From: Syntrophaceae bacterium CG2_30_49_12
GTDB taxonomy: Bacteria > Desulfobacterota > Syntrophia > Syntrophales > CG2-30-49-12
Reading direction: 5' to 3'
Assembly: GCA_001873675.1 (NCBI GenBank)
Contig: MNZP01000208.1
Coordinates: forward strand, 1 to 20,218
DNA: 20,218 nt
This document shows, piece after piece, positions 1-6,853 of this stretch (positions are counted from its first letter, which is position 1; each line of letters begins with the position of its first letter). The notes below the pieces were generated by a model. It was not told the origin of the DNA and made no database searches. It saw nothing but the letters and a program-made list of their open reading frames with translations. The position numbers and the translations under genes are program-made.

Positions 1-39
1 TATTTATACTCACCAGCCTTGAAAATAGCAAATTTTTTG

Positions 40-204
40 GTAACTACTCAGGTATCTTGCCACAAAGGCACCAAGATTATAGGATTAATTCTTTATAATA
101 GCCTTTTTAATGCATGGCACATTGAAATTAATGAGAAAACTCCGTTATTCAATTTATATCCATCTTCTCTTTGGGTCTTTGTGCCTTGGTGGCTGAATAG
201 TTAC
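40..204. mobile_element. MITE-like element, copy 1 (CCAAGGCACAAAG type)
   Basis: The left end begins GTAACTACTCAGG and the right end finishes CTGAATAGTTAC, so the termini are inverted repeats. The arms continue imperfectly inward with the motif GCACCAAG / CTTTGTGCCTTGG. The roughly 90-bp AT-rich middle has no convincing gene; the small open frame across it is a by-product of the repeat. The last base of the element completes the TAG stop of the minus-strand TetR gene. No clear 8-bp target duplication is seen here. Instead, the inverted symmetry extends outward (GCAAATTTTT at 28-37 and AAAAATTTGC at 206-215). Bases 1-39 hold nothing else I can name. Confidence 0.7.
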
Positions 205-854
205 TAAAAATTTGCCTTCTCTCCGGCCATGGAATTCGCAAAGGCAGGAATCAGAATAAAATTTAACGTTTCCTTGACAAGAGCGATGTACTCGTCTCTC
301 TTTATCCCAAGACTTGCCCGGAAAAATTCTTCTCCCGAAACAAAAGCATAAATGGAGTTCATGATAGTCAACACCTGCATCTTATGCTTTACAGAGACTC
401 CCTTTTTGTCTCCACTGAGACCCATGGAAAAAGCAATGTTGGAGATGTACTCCGGCACACGGATATTCTGGCTTGACTCGTGACGGATATTCACGAAACA
501 ACGGGAGAGGATTACCTTTGTTATTTCAGGGTGTTCAAAAAGATAATCGGTGATCGCTTCGATGGCAATTCCCATACGCTGGGCGAGGGGAAGACCGTGG
601 ATTATCCCCTCGAGATCAATAAGTTTCTTCCTCAGATCGTCGTTTATGTCCAGGACGACGGCCTCATACAGATTCCCCTTTTCCCCCCAGTGATAATACA
701 GAGTAGAAACATCAATTCCCACCTCCCGGGCAATCATACGGGTGGTAGTGCCGTGGAAGCCGTACTTCCCGAAGAGCCGCCGGGCAGCGATCAGGATTTT
801 TACCCTCACGGTTTCGAGGTTCCGCGATTTTTTTGCGGGAAAGTTTATCACCAT
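204..854 (-). CDS. TetR/AcrR-family transcriptional regulator
   Basis: This is a 216-residue protein, a normal TetR length. The N-terminal DNA-binding domain is clear: a helix around ARRLFGKYGFHGTT (residues 24-37), then the helix-turn-helix IAREVGIDVSTLYYHWGEKG (41-60). The C-terminal ligand domain (about 70-216) is not recognisable as a specific subgroup, so the inducer is unknown. The ATG at 854 follows a purine-rich GGGGGAAAG, and no in-frame start exists upstream before a stop. It is transcribed divergently from gltX. Two 21-bp direct repeats lie just upstream of the start and just downstream of a predicted promoter, which suggests autoregulation. The TAG stop is completed by the first base of MITE copy 1, so the native C-terminus may have been altered. 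Confidence 0.9.
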   Translation of the reverse strand: MVINFPAKKSRNLETVRVKILIAARRLFGKYGFHGTTTRMIAREVGIDVSTLYYHWGEKGNLYEAVVLDINDDLRKKLIDLEGIIHGLPLAQRMGIAIEAITDYLFEHPEITKVILSRCFVNIRHESSQNIRVPEYISNIAFSMGLSGDKKGVSVKHKMQVLTIMNSIYAFVSGEEFFRASLGIKRDEYIALVKETLNFILIPAFANSMAGEKANF

Positions 855-862
855 CTTTCCCC

Positions 863-898
863 CATCATTTGTTTGATTTTCTCCATCATCTGTTTGAT
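863..898. promoter_or_regulatory. Paired 21-bp direct repeats, candidate TetR operator
   Basis: CATCATTTGTTTGAT (863-877) and CATCATCTGTTTGAT (884-898) differ at one base and are spaced 21 bp, two helical turns. Each contains an ATCA-N6-TGAT dyad. They lie between the predicted TetR promoter and the TetR start codon, where a repressor would block its own transcription. The operator role is inferred from position and symmetry. Confidence 0.45.
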
Positions 899-901
899 CT
901 A

Positions 902-930
902 TTTTTAAGGAACAAAAATATAAAAGTCAA
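902..930 (-). promoter_or_regulatory. Predicted sigma-70-type promoter of the TetR gene
   Basis: On the minus strand, TTGACT (930-925), 17 bp, then TAAAAA (907-902). Transcription would start around 895, inside the direct-repeat block. The flanking DNA is AT-rich. Confidence 0.45.
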
Positions 931-961
931 GTATTTTTTTTACAACTATCGGGAATCGGTC

Positions 962-991
962 TTGACAAAAGGTTGGCAGGAATTCTATAAG
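962..991 (+). promoter_or_regulatory. Predicted sigma-70-type promoter of gltX
   Basis: A consensus TTGACA (962-967) is followed after 18 bp by TATAAG (986-991). This gives a leader of about 30 nt before the gltX ATG at 1028. Two GAATTC hexamers (980-985 and 993-998) flank the -10 as a direct repeat; their meaning is unclear. Confidence 0.6.
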
Positions 992-1027
992 GGAATTCAT
1001 CATAAAAAGGAATCAGGTCAACAAAAA

Positions 1028-2437
1028 ATGCCGGAAAAAATCAGGACGCGATTTGCCCCCTCTCCCACAGGTTTCCTGCATATCGGCGGGGCAAGAACAG
1101 CCCTCTTTAACTGGCTCTATGCCAGGCACAACGATGGGCAGTTTATTCTGAGGATCGAGGATACCGATCAGGTCCGCTCTACTGCCGAATCAACGGGGGC
1201 GATCCTAAATGCCCTATTATGGCTCGGACTTAACTGGGATGAAGGTCCGTTCTTTCAGACAGAACGGGGGGAGATTTACCGGGAGGCAGTTGAGAGGTTT
1301 GTTGATGAAGGGAAGGCGTATTACTGTATCTGTACCCCCGAGGAGTTGGAAGAAAAGAGGAAACGAGCGTTGGCCGAGAGGAGAAAACCAAGGTATGACG
1401 GTACATGCCGTGAGAGAGACCTCGCGAGAACGGCGGGCTCAGCCGTGAGATTCCGGTGTCCCCAGGCCGGCATCACAATCGTGAACGATCTCATCAGGGG
1501 CCCCATCTCTTTTAATAATGAGGAACTGGATGATCTTGTCATCGAGCGGTGTGACGGCTGGCCAACCTACAATTTTGCCGTTGTTGTTGATGATGTTCAG
1601 ATGGACATCACCCATGTGATCCGGGGTGATGACCACCTGAGCAACACGCCCCGTCAGATCCTCCTTTATGAAGCGATGGGAGCGGCGGTTCCCCAATTCG
1701 CCCATGTCCCGATGATCCTCGGAGCTGATAAAGCGAGATTGAGTAAACGTCACGGCGCCACCTCCGTCACGGCTTACAGGGAAATGGGTTATCTGCCGGA
1801 GGCCCTGGTTAATTACTTAGTCAGACTCGGCTGGTCTCATGGAGATCAGGAGATATTCTCCAAAGAGGAACTGATCCATCTGTTTACCCTCGAGGCAGTG
1901 GGGAAATCCGCCGCTGTCTTTAATCCGGAGAAACTCCTCTGGTTGAATCAGCGCTATATTAAGACGTATCCTGAAGAGAGACTGGTGGATACAATGAAAC
2001 CCTTCTGGGAAATGCGGGGACTGGATACATCCGATCGGGAATTTACAGGCAAAATTGTTGCCGATCTAAGGGGAAGGGTAAAAACTCTCACGGAGATGGC
2101 GGATGCCGGTGAGTTCTACTTTAATGATGCCATCGTTTATGATAGTGATGCGGCAGAAAAATTTCTCAAACCGGAGTTTACGGGACATCTCCGGGCTGTT
2201 ATGGAAAAGGTTCCCTTGTTACAGGATTATACAAAAAACGGGATAGAGGGTTTTCTGCGGGAACTGGCCGAGGAAAGGGGCGTGAAACTCAAATCCATCG
2301 CCCAGCCCTTGAGAGTCGCCCTGACGGGGAAAACCGTGAGCCCTGGTATTGACGAGGTCATGATCACCTTAGGAAAGGAACGGGTGGTCAAAAGGTTGAA
2401 GAGGGCCCTTGAACACATAGAAAGCCAAAATTTATAA
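1028..2437 (+). CDS. gltX: Glutamate--tRNA ligase (GluRS)
   Basis: This class I aminoacyl-tRNA synthetase charges tRNA-Glu in the cytoplasm using ATP. The 469-residue protein has the usual bacterial length. It carries RFAPSPTGFLHIGGARTALF, with the HIGH-type motif HIGG at residues 18-21. Zinc-knuckle cysteines are at C100, C102 and C127. The KMSKS-type loop ARLSKRHG is at 236-243, followed by the helical anticodon-binding region. The open frame extends upstream to 833, but those residues do not resemble GluRS. I chose the ATG at 1028 because the family begins a few residues before RFAPSPTG, there is an AGG at 1015-1017 about ten bases upstream, and a good promoter lies at 962-991. mqnC follows after 84 bp that contain a hairpin repeat. 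Confidence 0.96.
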   Translation: MPEKIRTRFAPSPTGFLHIGGARTALFNWLYARHNDGQFILRIEDTDQVRSTAESTGAILNALLWLGLNWDEGPFFQTERGEIYREAVERFVDEGKAYYCICTPEELEEKRKRALAERRKPRYDGTCRERDLARTAGSAVRFRCPQAGITIVNDLIRGPISFNNEELDDLVIERCDGWPTYNFAVVVDDVQMDITHVIRGDDHLSNTPRQILLYEAMGAAVPQFAHVPMILGADKARLSKRHGATSVTAYREMGYLPEALVNYLVRLGWSHGDQEIFSKEELIHLFTLEAVGKSAAVFNPEKLLWLNQRYIKTYPEERLVDTMKPFWEMRGLDTSDREFTGKIVADLRGRVKTLTEMADAGEFYFNDAIVYDSDAAEKFLKPEFTGHLRAVMEKVPLLQDYTKNGIEGFLRELAEERGVKLKSIAQPLRVALTGKTVSPGIDEVMITLGKERVVKRLKRALEHIESQNL

Positions 2438-2439
2438 TG

Positions 2440-2468
2440 AGGAGGGCCATGCTCCGTCATGGCCTAAG
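2440..2468. repeat. Palindromic hairpin repeat, copy A (gltX-mqnC gap)
   Basis: AGGAGG is followed by the stem GGCCATG (2445-2451), loop CTCCGT (2452-2457), the complementary arm CATGGCC (2458-2464), and TAAGT. The same unit occurs at 9939-9968 with the stem changed to GGCCACG/CGTGGCC, a compensatory change. No T-run follows, so it is not a canonical terminator. It starts 3 bp after the gltX stop codon. Confidence 0.8.
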
Positions 2469-2521
2469 TAAGTCAAAAGACATAAGAGTTATAACTGGTT
2501 AGCGAAAAAGCTAGGGGGAAA

Positions 2522-3634
2522 ATGCTATCGGCAACCTACGTAAAAATCCGCAACCGGGAAAGGATTTCCCGGGACGAGGGACTTTTCCTTCTCCGCCGTG
2601 CGGAGTTACTCGACCTTGCAGAGATGGCAAACGAAATCCGTTTCGAGAAGAATCCCGAAATGCAGGTAACGTTTGTGGTGGACTCAAATCCAAACTATAC
2701 AAACATCTGTGAGAATGATTGTGTCTTCTGTGCCTTCCGCCGTCATCCGGGTGAAGAGGATGCCTATACCTGTACAGTTGATCAGATGATGCGGCGTTTC
2801 AAAGATGCGGCGGCAAGGGGAGCCACCACGATCCTGTTGCAAGGTGGGATAAATAATGCCCTCAACTTTGACTACTACTTAGAAATGATAAAAAGGACAA
2901 TTGCCGAAGTTCCCGAGGTCCATCCCCACTTCTATTCCCCCCCGGAGATTATCGGCATGAGCCGCATATCCGGTTTTTCGATTCCGGAGGTATTAGAGAA
3001 ACTCTGGGATGCCGGAATGCGAACCATCCCCGGTGGTGGAGCGGAGGTTTTATCCGACAGGGTGAAGGAAAAAATCAGCAAAAAGAAAGGAACATCGGCG
3101 GATTGGCTTCGGGTGATGCGTGCAGCGCACAGGATCGGCTATAAATCAACGGCTACGATGATGTATGGGCATCTGGAAACGGACGAGGATATCCTGAACC
3201 ATCTGGAAAGTATCCGGCAGTTGCAGGATGAGTATCATGGCTTTACCGCCTTTATCCCCTGGAGTTTCAAGCCGGGGAACACACCCCTTGCGAAAACCAT
3301 TACTCAGCGGGTAACTGCGACCCGCTACCTGCAAATAATCGCCTTTTCAAGGATCTATCTGGACAACTTCCCCCATATACAGGCCTCATGGTTTTCAGAA
3401 GGCAAAAAGACGGGACAGATCGCCCTCCATTTCGGGGCCGATGATTTCGGCGGGACGTTGCTGGAAGAGAACGTCCATGCGGCGGCAGATTTTATAAACA
3501 GGACGGATACTGGCCAGTGCGTGCAGATGATACACGATGCAGGCTTTGATGCCGTCCAGAGGTCAACGCTGTATGAAATTATCGTAACTACTCAGGTCGC
3601 CACCAAGGCACAAAGACACAAAGGTTATTTATAA
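2522..3634 (+). CDS. mqnC: Cyclic dehypoxanthinyl futalosine synthase (radical SAM)
   Basis: MqnC is a radical SAM enzyme that cyclises dehypoxanthine futalosine in the futalosine route to menaquinone. The iron-sulfur motif CENDCVFC (C63, C67, C70; CX3CX2C) follows VDSNPNYTN, a family signature. LLQGGIN, SPPEI, TIPGGGAEVLSDRV, TATMMYGH and FIPWSFKPGNTPLA all match MqnC rather than its paralogues MqnE or CofH. The start has AGGGGGA (2513-2519) closely upstream. The last 17 residues (from VTTQVATKAQRHKGYL inward) are encoded by MITE copy 2, which inserted in the final codons. Without the insertion the protein would end EIIKVFPIIDL, and those displaced codons are still present at 3776-3802. The active-site part is intact, so the enzyme is probably functional. 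No other mqn gene is in the window. Confidence 0.93.
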   Translation: MLSATYVKIRNRERISRDEGLFLLRRAELLDLAEMANEIRFEKNPEMQVTFVVDSNPNYTNICENDCVFCAFRRHPGEEDAYTCTVDQMMRRFKDAAARGATTILLQGGINNALNFDYYLEMIKRTIAEVPEVHPHFYSPPEIIGMSRISGFSIPEVLEKLWDAGMRTIPGGGAEVLSDRVKEKISKKKGTSADWLRVMRAAHRIGYKSTATMMYGHLETDEDILNHLESIRQLQDEYHGFTAFIPWSFKPGNTPLAKTITQRVTATRYLQIIAFSRIYLDNFPHIQASWFSEGKKTGQIALHFGADDFGGTLLEENVHAAADFINRTDTGQCVQMIHDAGFDAVQRSTLYEIIVTTQVATKAQRHKGYL

Positions 3635-3767
3635 ATTTCAGCTCACTATCTGACATCCTTGATAATTAAAATTATCAGGAAGGTATTATATAGTTGTCCT
3701 TTTAAAGAGATGATAAGAATAATACTTTAATTTTAGTGTCTTGGTGTCTTAGTGGCTGAATAGTTAC
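3584..3767. mobile_element. MITE-like element, copy 2, with perfect 8-bp target duplication
   Basis: This 184-bp element has inverted termini GTAACTACTCAG (3584-3595) and CTGAATAGTTAC (3756-3767). The imperfect arms continue inward (CCACCAAGGCAC / GTGTCTTAGTGG). It is flanked exactly by AAATTATC on the left (3576-3583) and AAATTATC on the right (3768-3775), a perfect 8-bp direct repeat. The interior is AT-rich, includes a small palindrome (GATAATT AA AATTATC near 3660), and has no transposase. GTAA ends with 8-bp duplications are, from memory, typical of IS66-family elements. Its left end is translated as the C-terminus of MqnC. Confidence 0.88.
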
Positions 3768-3775
3768 AAATTATC

Positions 3776-3802
3776 AAGGTATTTCCCATTATTGACTTAT
3801 AA
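3776..3802 (+). other. Displaced 3' codons of mqnC
   Basis: Directly after the right-hand target duplication, the sequence reads in the original mqnC frame as KVFPIIDL followed by TAA (3800-3802). Joining it to EII at 3583 gives an uninterrupted ancestral end. This is a relic and not expressed as part of MqnC now. Confidence 0.7.
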
Positions 3803-3824
3803 CGTCGAATAACGTCAAACCATT

Positions 3825-3854
3825 AAAGGGTCTCATGCCAGAAAAATACCCTTT
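3825..3854. repeat. Inverted repeat between convergent mqnC and helicase genes
   Basis: AAAGGGT (3825-3831) and ACCCTTT (3848-3854) can pair around a 16-nt loop, 33 bp beyond the helicase stop codon. It lacks a T-run on either strand, so a role as terminator is only possible. Just upstream is a short direct repeat TAACGTC-GAA-TAACGTC. Confidence 0.3.
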
Positions 3855-3886
3855 CAAAGATTCTTCATACCCCCTCTCTACGGCGC

Positions 3887-5284
3887 CTACCTCGATCGTC
3901 TCGGTGTAGAGAAGCGTCGGGAAGTCGTTCCCTTTTGTTTCGAAGGTTCCTCGGGCATGTCTCGAAGATCCTTGGCGGCAACCCTGGTTCGGGAAGCGCT
4001 ATTGAGGTTCCGCCCAGCCGGTCCGGCAAAGCTTCGCCCGGTTTGTGGACGGTACTTCACTTCGGCTTTTTCATTTCGGCGAGCCCGCTCCCCCATTCTC
4101 CGGGTGCGGATGGCGGCAATCCTCTCATCGAGGGGAATTTCGAAACGCTCTGAAGATTTATTTTCATAGTCAAAATCCGGAATCTTATGCCGGGGCATAC
4201 AACGGCCAATACTCTGTTCAATGGAGCGAAGCGTTCTCTCCTCGTCGGGAGAGACAAAGGTGCAGGCATCACCTGTGGCGCTTGCCCGACCGGTCCGGCC
4301 GACCCGATGAACGTAATCCTCGGCAAGGGGAGGTATATCGAAGTTGCAGACGAGATCGAGGTTCTCCACATCTATCCCCCGGGCGGCGATATCCGTTGCC
4401 ACAAGGACTCGGAAACTGCCACGTTTAAAACCGTTCATGGCCTCAGTTCTCTGACCTTGGGTGCGGCTGCCGTGAATACGGGCGCATGCCACCCCGTTTC
4501 TTTCGAGGAAGTCGGCCAGCTGGTTGGCCCGATGCCTGGTACGGGTAAAGGCAAGTACGCTCTTTGACATGTCCTGTTTGAGGAGGGCAAGAAAGAGGGC
4601 AGATTTAAGCTCGTGCGCTACGGGATAGGCCACGTGGGTGATCCCCGCCGCCGGCGTAGGTTTTGACGTGATATTAAAGGAAACAGGATCCTTGAGCATT
4701 TCCCTGGCCAGCGTCACGATGGGCGGGGGAAGGGTAGCCGAAAAGAAAAGAGTCTGACGGCGGTCCGGAAGGTATCTTAGTATGCGGCGGATATCGGGGA
4801 GAAATCCCATATCTAACATACGGTCCGCCTCATCGAGAACTAAATGAGTAATGCCATCGAGCCGGGCATAATGGTTACTTAGATGGTCAAGAAGGCGGCC
4901 AGGTGTAGCGACAATAATGTCCACTCCCTTTCGGAAGGCCCGTTCCTGGGGAACGGGAGAAACGCCTCCGTAAACAGCAGCGCTCTTGAGGGGCGTGTAA
5001 AGGGCAAGTTCCTGAAGATGATCCGCTATCTGTACGGCAAGCTCCCGCGTGGGGGCAAGGACAAGGGCCCTTGTTACTCCCCGGGGCTTCCCGATCAACT
5101 GGTGAAGAATGGGAAGAAGGAAGGCGGCAGTCTTACCGCTTCCCGTTACGGCCGTGGCCATGACATCATGTCCCTGTAAAAGGCGCGGGATGGCCAGCCG
5201 CTGGATTGGTGTGGGTTGGTCGAAACCCTTTTCCTGAAGGGCTTTCAACAGATGGGGATGAAGTGCAAACGATGAAAATGACAT
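3887..5284 (-). CDS. rhlE: DEAD-box ATP-dependent RNA helicase, RhlE type
   Basis: This RNA helicase unwinds short duplexes during ribosome assembly or RNA turnover in the cytoplasm. Its 465 residues contain all the core motifs in order: Q-motif FDQPTPIQ (21-28), Walker A TGSGKT (47-52), APTREL (77-82), TPGR (127-130), DEAD (151-154), SAT (182-184), the second RecA domain with ATDIAARG (296-303), and HRVGRTGR (326-333). The last hundred residues are low-complexity and rich in Arg/Lys, as in RhlE and other RNA-tethering tails. The ATG follows AAGGAG with good spacing. The gene is alone, convergent with mqnC, and has a long upstream region. The exact subfamily (RhlE versus other DEAD proteins) is judged from the short core and basic tail. 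Confidence 0.93.
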   Translation of the reverse strand: MSFSSFALHPHLLKALQEKGFDQPTPIQRLAIPRLLQGHDVMATAVTGSGKTAAFLLPILHQLIGKPRGVTRALVLAPTRELAVQIADHLQELALYTPLKSAAVYGGVSPVPQERAFRKGVDIIVATPGRLLDHLSNHYARLDGITHLVLDEADRMLDMGFLPDIRRILRYLPDRRQTLFFSATLPPPIVTLAREMLKDPVSFNITSKPTPAAGITHVAYPVAHELKSALFLALLKQDMSKSVLAFTRTRHRANQLADFLERNGVACARIHGSRTQGQRTEAMNGFKRGSFRVLVATDIAARGIDVENLDLVCNFDIPPLAEDYVHRVGRTGRASATGDACTFVSPDEERTLRSIEQSIGRCMPRHKIPDFDYENKSSERFEIPLDERIAAIRTRRMGERARRNEKAEVKYRPQTGRSFAGPAGRNLNSASRTRVAAKDLRDMPEEPSKQKGTTSRRFSTPRRSR

Positions 5285-5792
5285 AATTCTCCTTATTTCC
5301 TCAAGCGTGCTCCCCTGCAGGCAAAGCGCCGCCCATGGATCAGTATCCGGCTGGTTTTTACGGTGGATCTGAGGACATTTAGGAGGAATACGGAGGGATT
5401 GCCGGTGAAGCCGCCGTTAAAGCTCTGAAAGCCCACATATACTTAAGCATCCTGTCCCAAACATGGCTCCGATAGTTTCTGATTAAGCATTTGACAAGAA
5501 TACCTATTACTGAATCAGTATATATATGGAAATGAAAAGGAAGTCAAGGGAAACCCTGGATATTTGATATAGCCCATTCGGGAATTTGCATTGTTGAATA
5601 GGGACACCTTTAAAGCTTGCCCATAGCCCCAGAAAGCGCATAAAAATTTAATATATTTAGCTGCTGCACGTATTATGTACTTTGGCCTCTTTTTAGCTTT
5701 AAGTTCCTGATTGACCCGGGGTGTCAGATATGCTAAAGCAATACCTCGTAACTTAAGAGTTGTTTTGCCATTTTTTATCAGGGAGGTCTTTT
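5285..5792. other. 508-bp spacer between divergent helicase and PHP genes
   Basis: The region separates two divergent genes and should hold both promoters. Apart from the operator-like site at 5491-5520 and the short coding remnant after it, I see no RNA gene or strong terminator. A TTGACC at 5711 followed after 17 bp by TAAAGC is a weak promoter candidate for the PHP gene. A short open stretch near 5387-5480 (reading EEYGGIAGEAAVKALKA) has no start codon and may be a gene relic. Confidence 0.4.
5491..5567 (+). promoter_or_regulatory. Operator-like palindrome plus possible truncated TetR gene start
   Basis: A consensus -35 TTGACA (5491-5496) is followed by the perfect dyad TACTGA-A-TCAGTA (5508-5520) and then TATATAT. 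Next comes a 13-codon open frame from ATG 5526 reading MEMKRKSRETLDI, ending at TGA 5565-5567. Basic N-termini with an SRET motif are typical of TetR regulators (for example KSRETRERIL), and such genes are often preceded by a dyad operator. I infer a relic of an autoregulated TetR gene or a surviving operator. A correctly spaced -10 is not evident. Confidence 0.35.
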
Positions 5793-6443
5793 GTGATTGA
5801 TCTTCATACCCATTCCATCTTCAGCGATGGAGAATTGATCCCCTCGGAACTGGTCAGAAGGGCAAAAATAATGGGGTACCGCGCTATTGCCATAACCGAC
5901 CATGGAGACCATTCTAATGTTGATTTTATCATCCCCCGGGTAGTAAAGGTCTGTCATAAGATAGCAGAGGCATGCGAGATTAGGGTGATTCCCGGTATAG
6001 AGCTGACTCATGTGCCTCCCGCCCTCATCTCCGAGCTGGTACGGGAAGTCAGGCTTATGGGCGCCGGGATTGTTGTTGTCCATGGTGAGACTATCGTTGA
6101 GCCTGTCGTCCCGGGAACTAATTTAGCCGCCCTCCAATCTCCCATTGATATCCTTGCCCATCCCGGTCTGATCACGGAAGAAGAAGCGTCAATAGCCTCC
6201 CGGAAGGCGATATTTTTAGAAATCTCAACCCGGCGGGGGCATAGTTTGACCAATGGACATGTCTTAAAGATGGCGCGTCAGTCGCATGCCCCCCTCGTTC
6301 TGAATACGGACTCCCATGCCCCCCAGGATCTTGTCCCCGCAGAGATGGCCCGCAAAATCGCCCTCGGGGCAGGCATGACGGAGGGAGAAATTAAGGCCAT
6401 GTTTAAAAATTCAGAATGCCTGGTTAAAAGAGCTTCAGGATGA
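5793..6443 (+). CDS. PHP-domain metal-dependent phosphoesterase
   Basis: This 216-residue protein belongs to the PHP superfamily (histidinol-phosphatase/PolIIIAc-like), hydrolases with a trinuclear metal site. Metal ligands are visible in order: DLHTHS (H5, H7), D12, TDHGD (D36, H37), PGIE (E70), VVHGE (H98), LAHPG (H123) and NTDSH (D173, H175). I chose the GTG at 5793 because GGGAGG (5781-5786) sits six bases upstream and the metal motif starts immediately after, as is usual. Its last 9 bp overlap the 3' end of the convergent mutase small-subunit gene. The substrate is unknown; a sugar or nucleotide phosphate, or histidinol phosphate, is possible. Confidence 0.9.
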   Translation: MIDLHTHSIFSDGELIPSELVRRAKIMGYRAIAITDHGDHSNVDFIIPRVVKVCHKIAEACEIRVIPGIELTHVPPALISELVREVRLMGAGIVVVHGETIVEPVVPGTNLAALQSPIDILAHPGLITEEEASIASRKAIFLEISTRRGHSLTNGHVLKMARQSHAPLVLNTDSHAPQDLVPAEMARKIALGAGMTEGEIKAMFKNSECLVKRASG

Positions 6444-6833
6444 TTGGACCCTTTCTCTTACGAAGCCAACCACATTCTTCAGAGGCGTCCCGGGCAAGAA
6501 GACCTCAGAAACCCCTATCTCCTTCAATTTTGGAATATCCTGATCAGGAATAACCCCTCCGATAATAACCAGCACCTTATCCAGGCCACGCTCCCTCAAT
6601 CTGTTCATAAACCTCTGCATGATCTGAAGATGGCCGCCGCATAGAAAGCTCAGACCCACCACGTCTGCATCTTCCTCCAGTACCGTCTCCACCATACTCC
6701 CGACCCTCTGACCGGTGCCCAGGTATATCACTTCCATGCCGGCATCTGTGAGCGCCTTGTTTATAGACAATATCCCTCTATAGTGATCATCCAGACCTAT
6801 TTTTCCCGTAACTACCCTTATTTTTATGGTCAA
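6435..6833 (-). CDS. B12-binding small subunit of an acyl-CoA mutase
   Basis: This is a 132-residue stand-alone cobalamin-binding domain of the methylmalonyl-CoA mutase C-terminal type. The B12 signature is present: GLDDHYRG contains DxHxxG, whose His coordinates cobalt. GLSFLCGGH and IGGVIPDQD, the loops around the nucleotide tail, follow, then GVSEVFLPGTPL. The start is TTG at 6833: AGGAGG lies seven bases upstream and the family starts at about IKIRVVTGKIG. The longer frame to 6884 would run back into the large-subunit gene. It lies 20 bp downstream of the large subunit, so the two form an operon and a heteromeric enzyme. A small hairpin (6857-6873) covers the large-subunit stop. The 3' end overlaps the convergent PHP gene by 9 bp. 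Confidence 0.93.
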   Translation of the reverse strand: MTIKIRVVTGKIGLDDHYRGILSINKALTDAGMEVIYLGTGQRVGSMVETVLEEDADVVGLSFLCGGHLQIMQRFMNRLRERGLDKVLVIIGGVIPDQDIPKLKEIGVSEVFLPGTPLKNVVGFVRERVQSS

Positions 6834-6853
6834 GTAAAATCCTCCTCTTTCAA

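Noticed and set aside
19..207. 62-residue open frame across the left edge
   Set aside because: It is almost entirely MITE copy 1; the TTQV and HKGTK words come from the repeat termini, as in the MqnC tail.
480..908. 142-residue plus-strand frame opposite TetR
   Set aside because: It is antisense to a clear TetR gene, with low-complexity proline- and hydrophobe-rich sequence and no ribosome binding site.
833..1027. N-terminal extension of the gltX frame starting upstream
   Set aside because: The extra 65 residues do not resemble GluRS and overlap the TetR 5' end and the predicted gltX promoter; the family start fits 1028.
2522..3634. Alternative assignment of mqnC as mqnE or the F420 gene cofH
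   Set aside because: The SPPEI, TIPGGGAEVLSDRV and FIPWSFKPGNTP signatures and overall length fit MqnC better; no F420 genes are nearby.
5385..5480. Short open stretch EEYGGIAGEAAVKALKA in the helicase-PHP spacer
   Set aside because: It has no start codon, a stop immediately before it, and no recognisable family; at most a relic.
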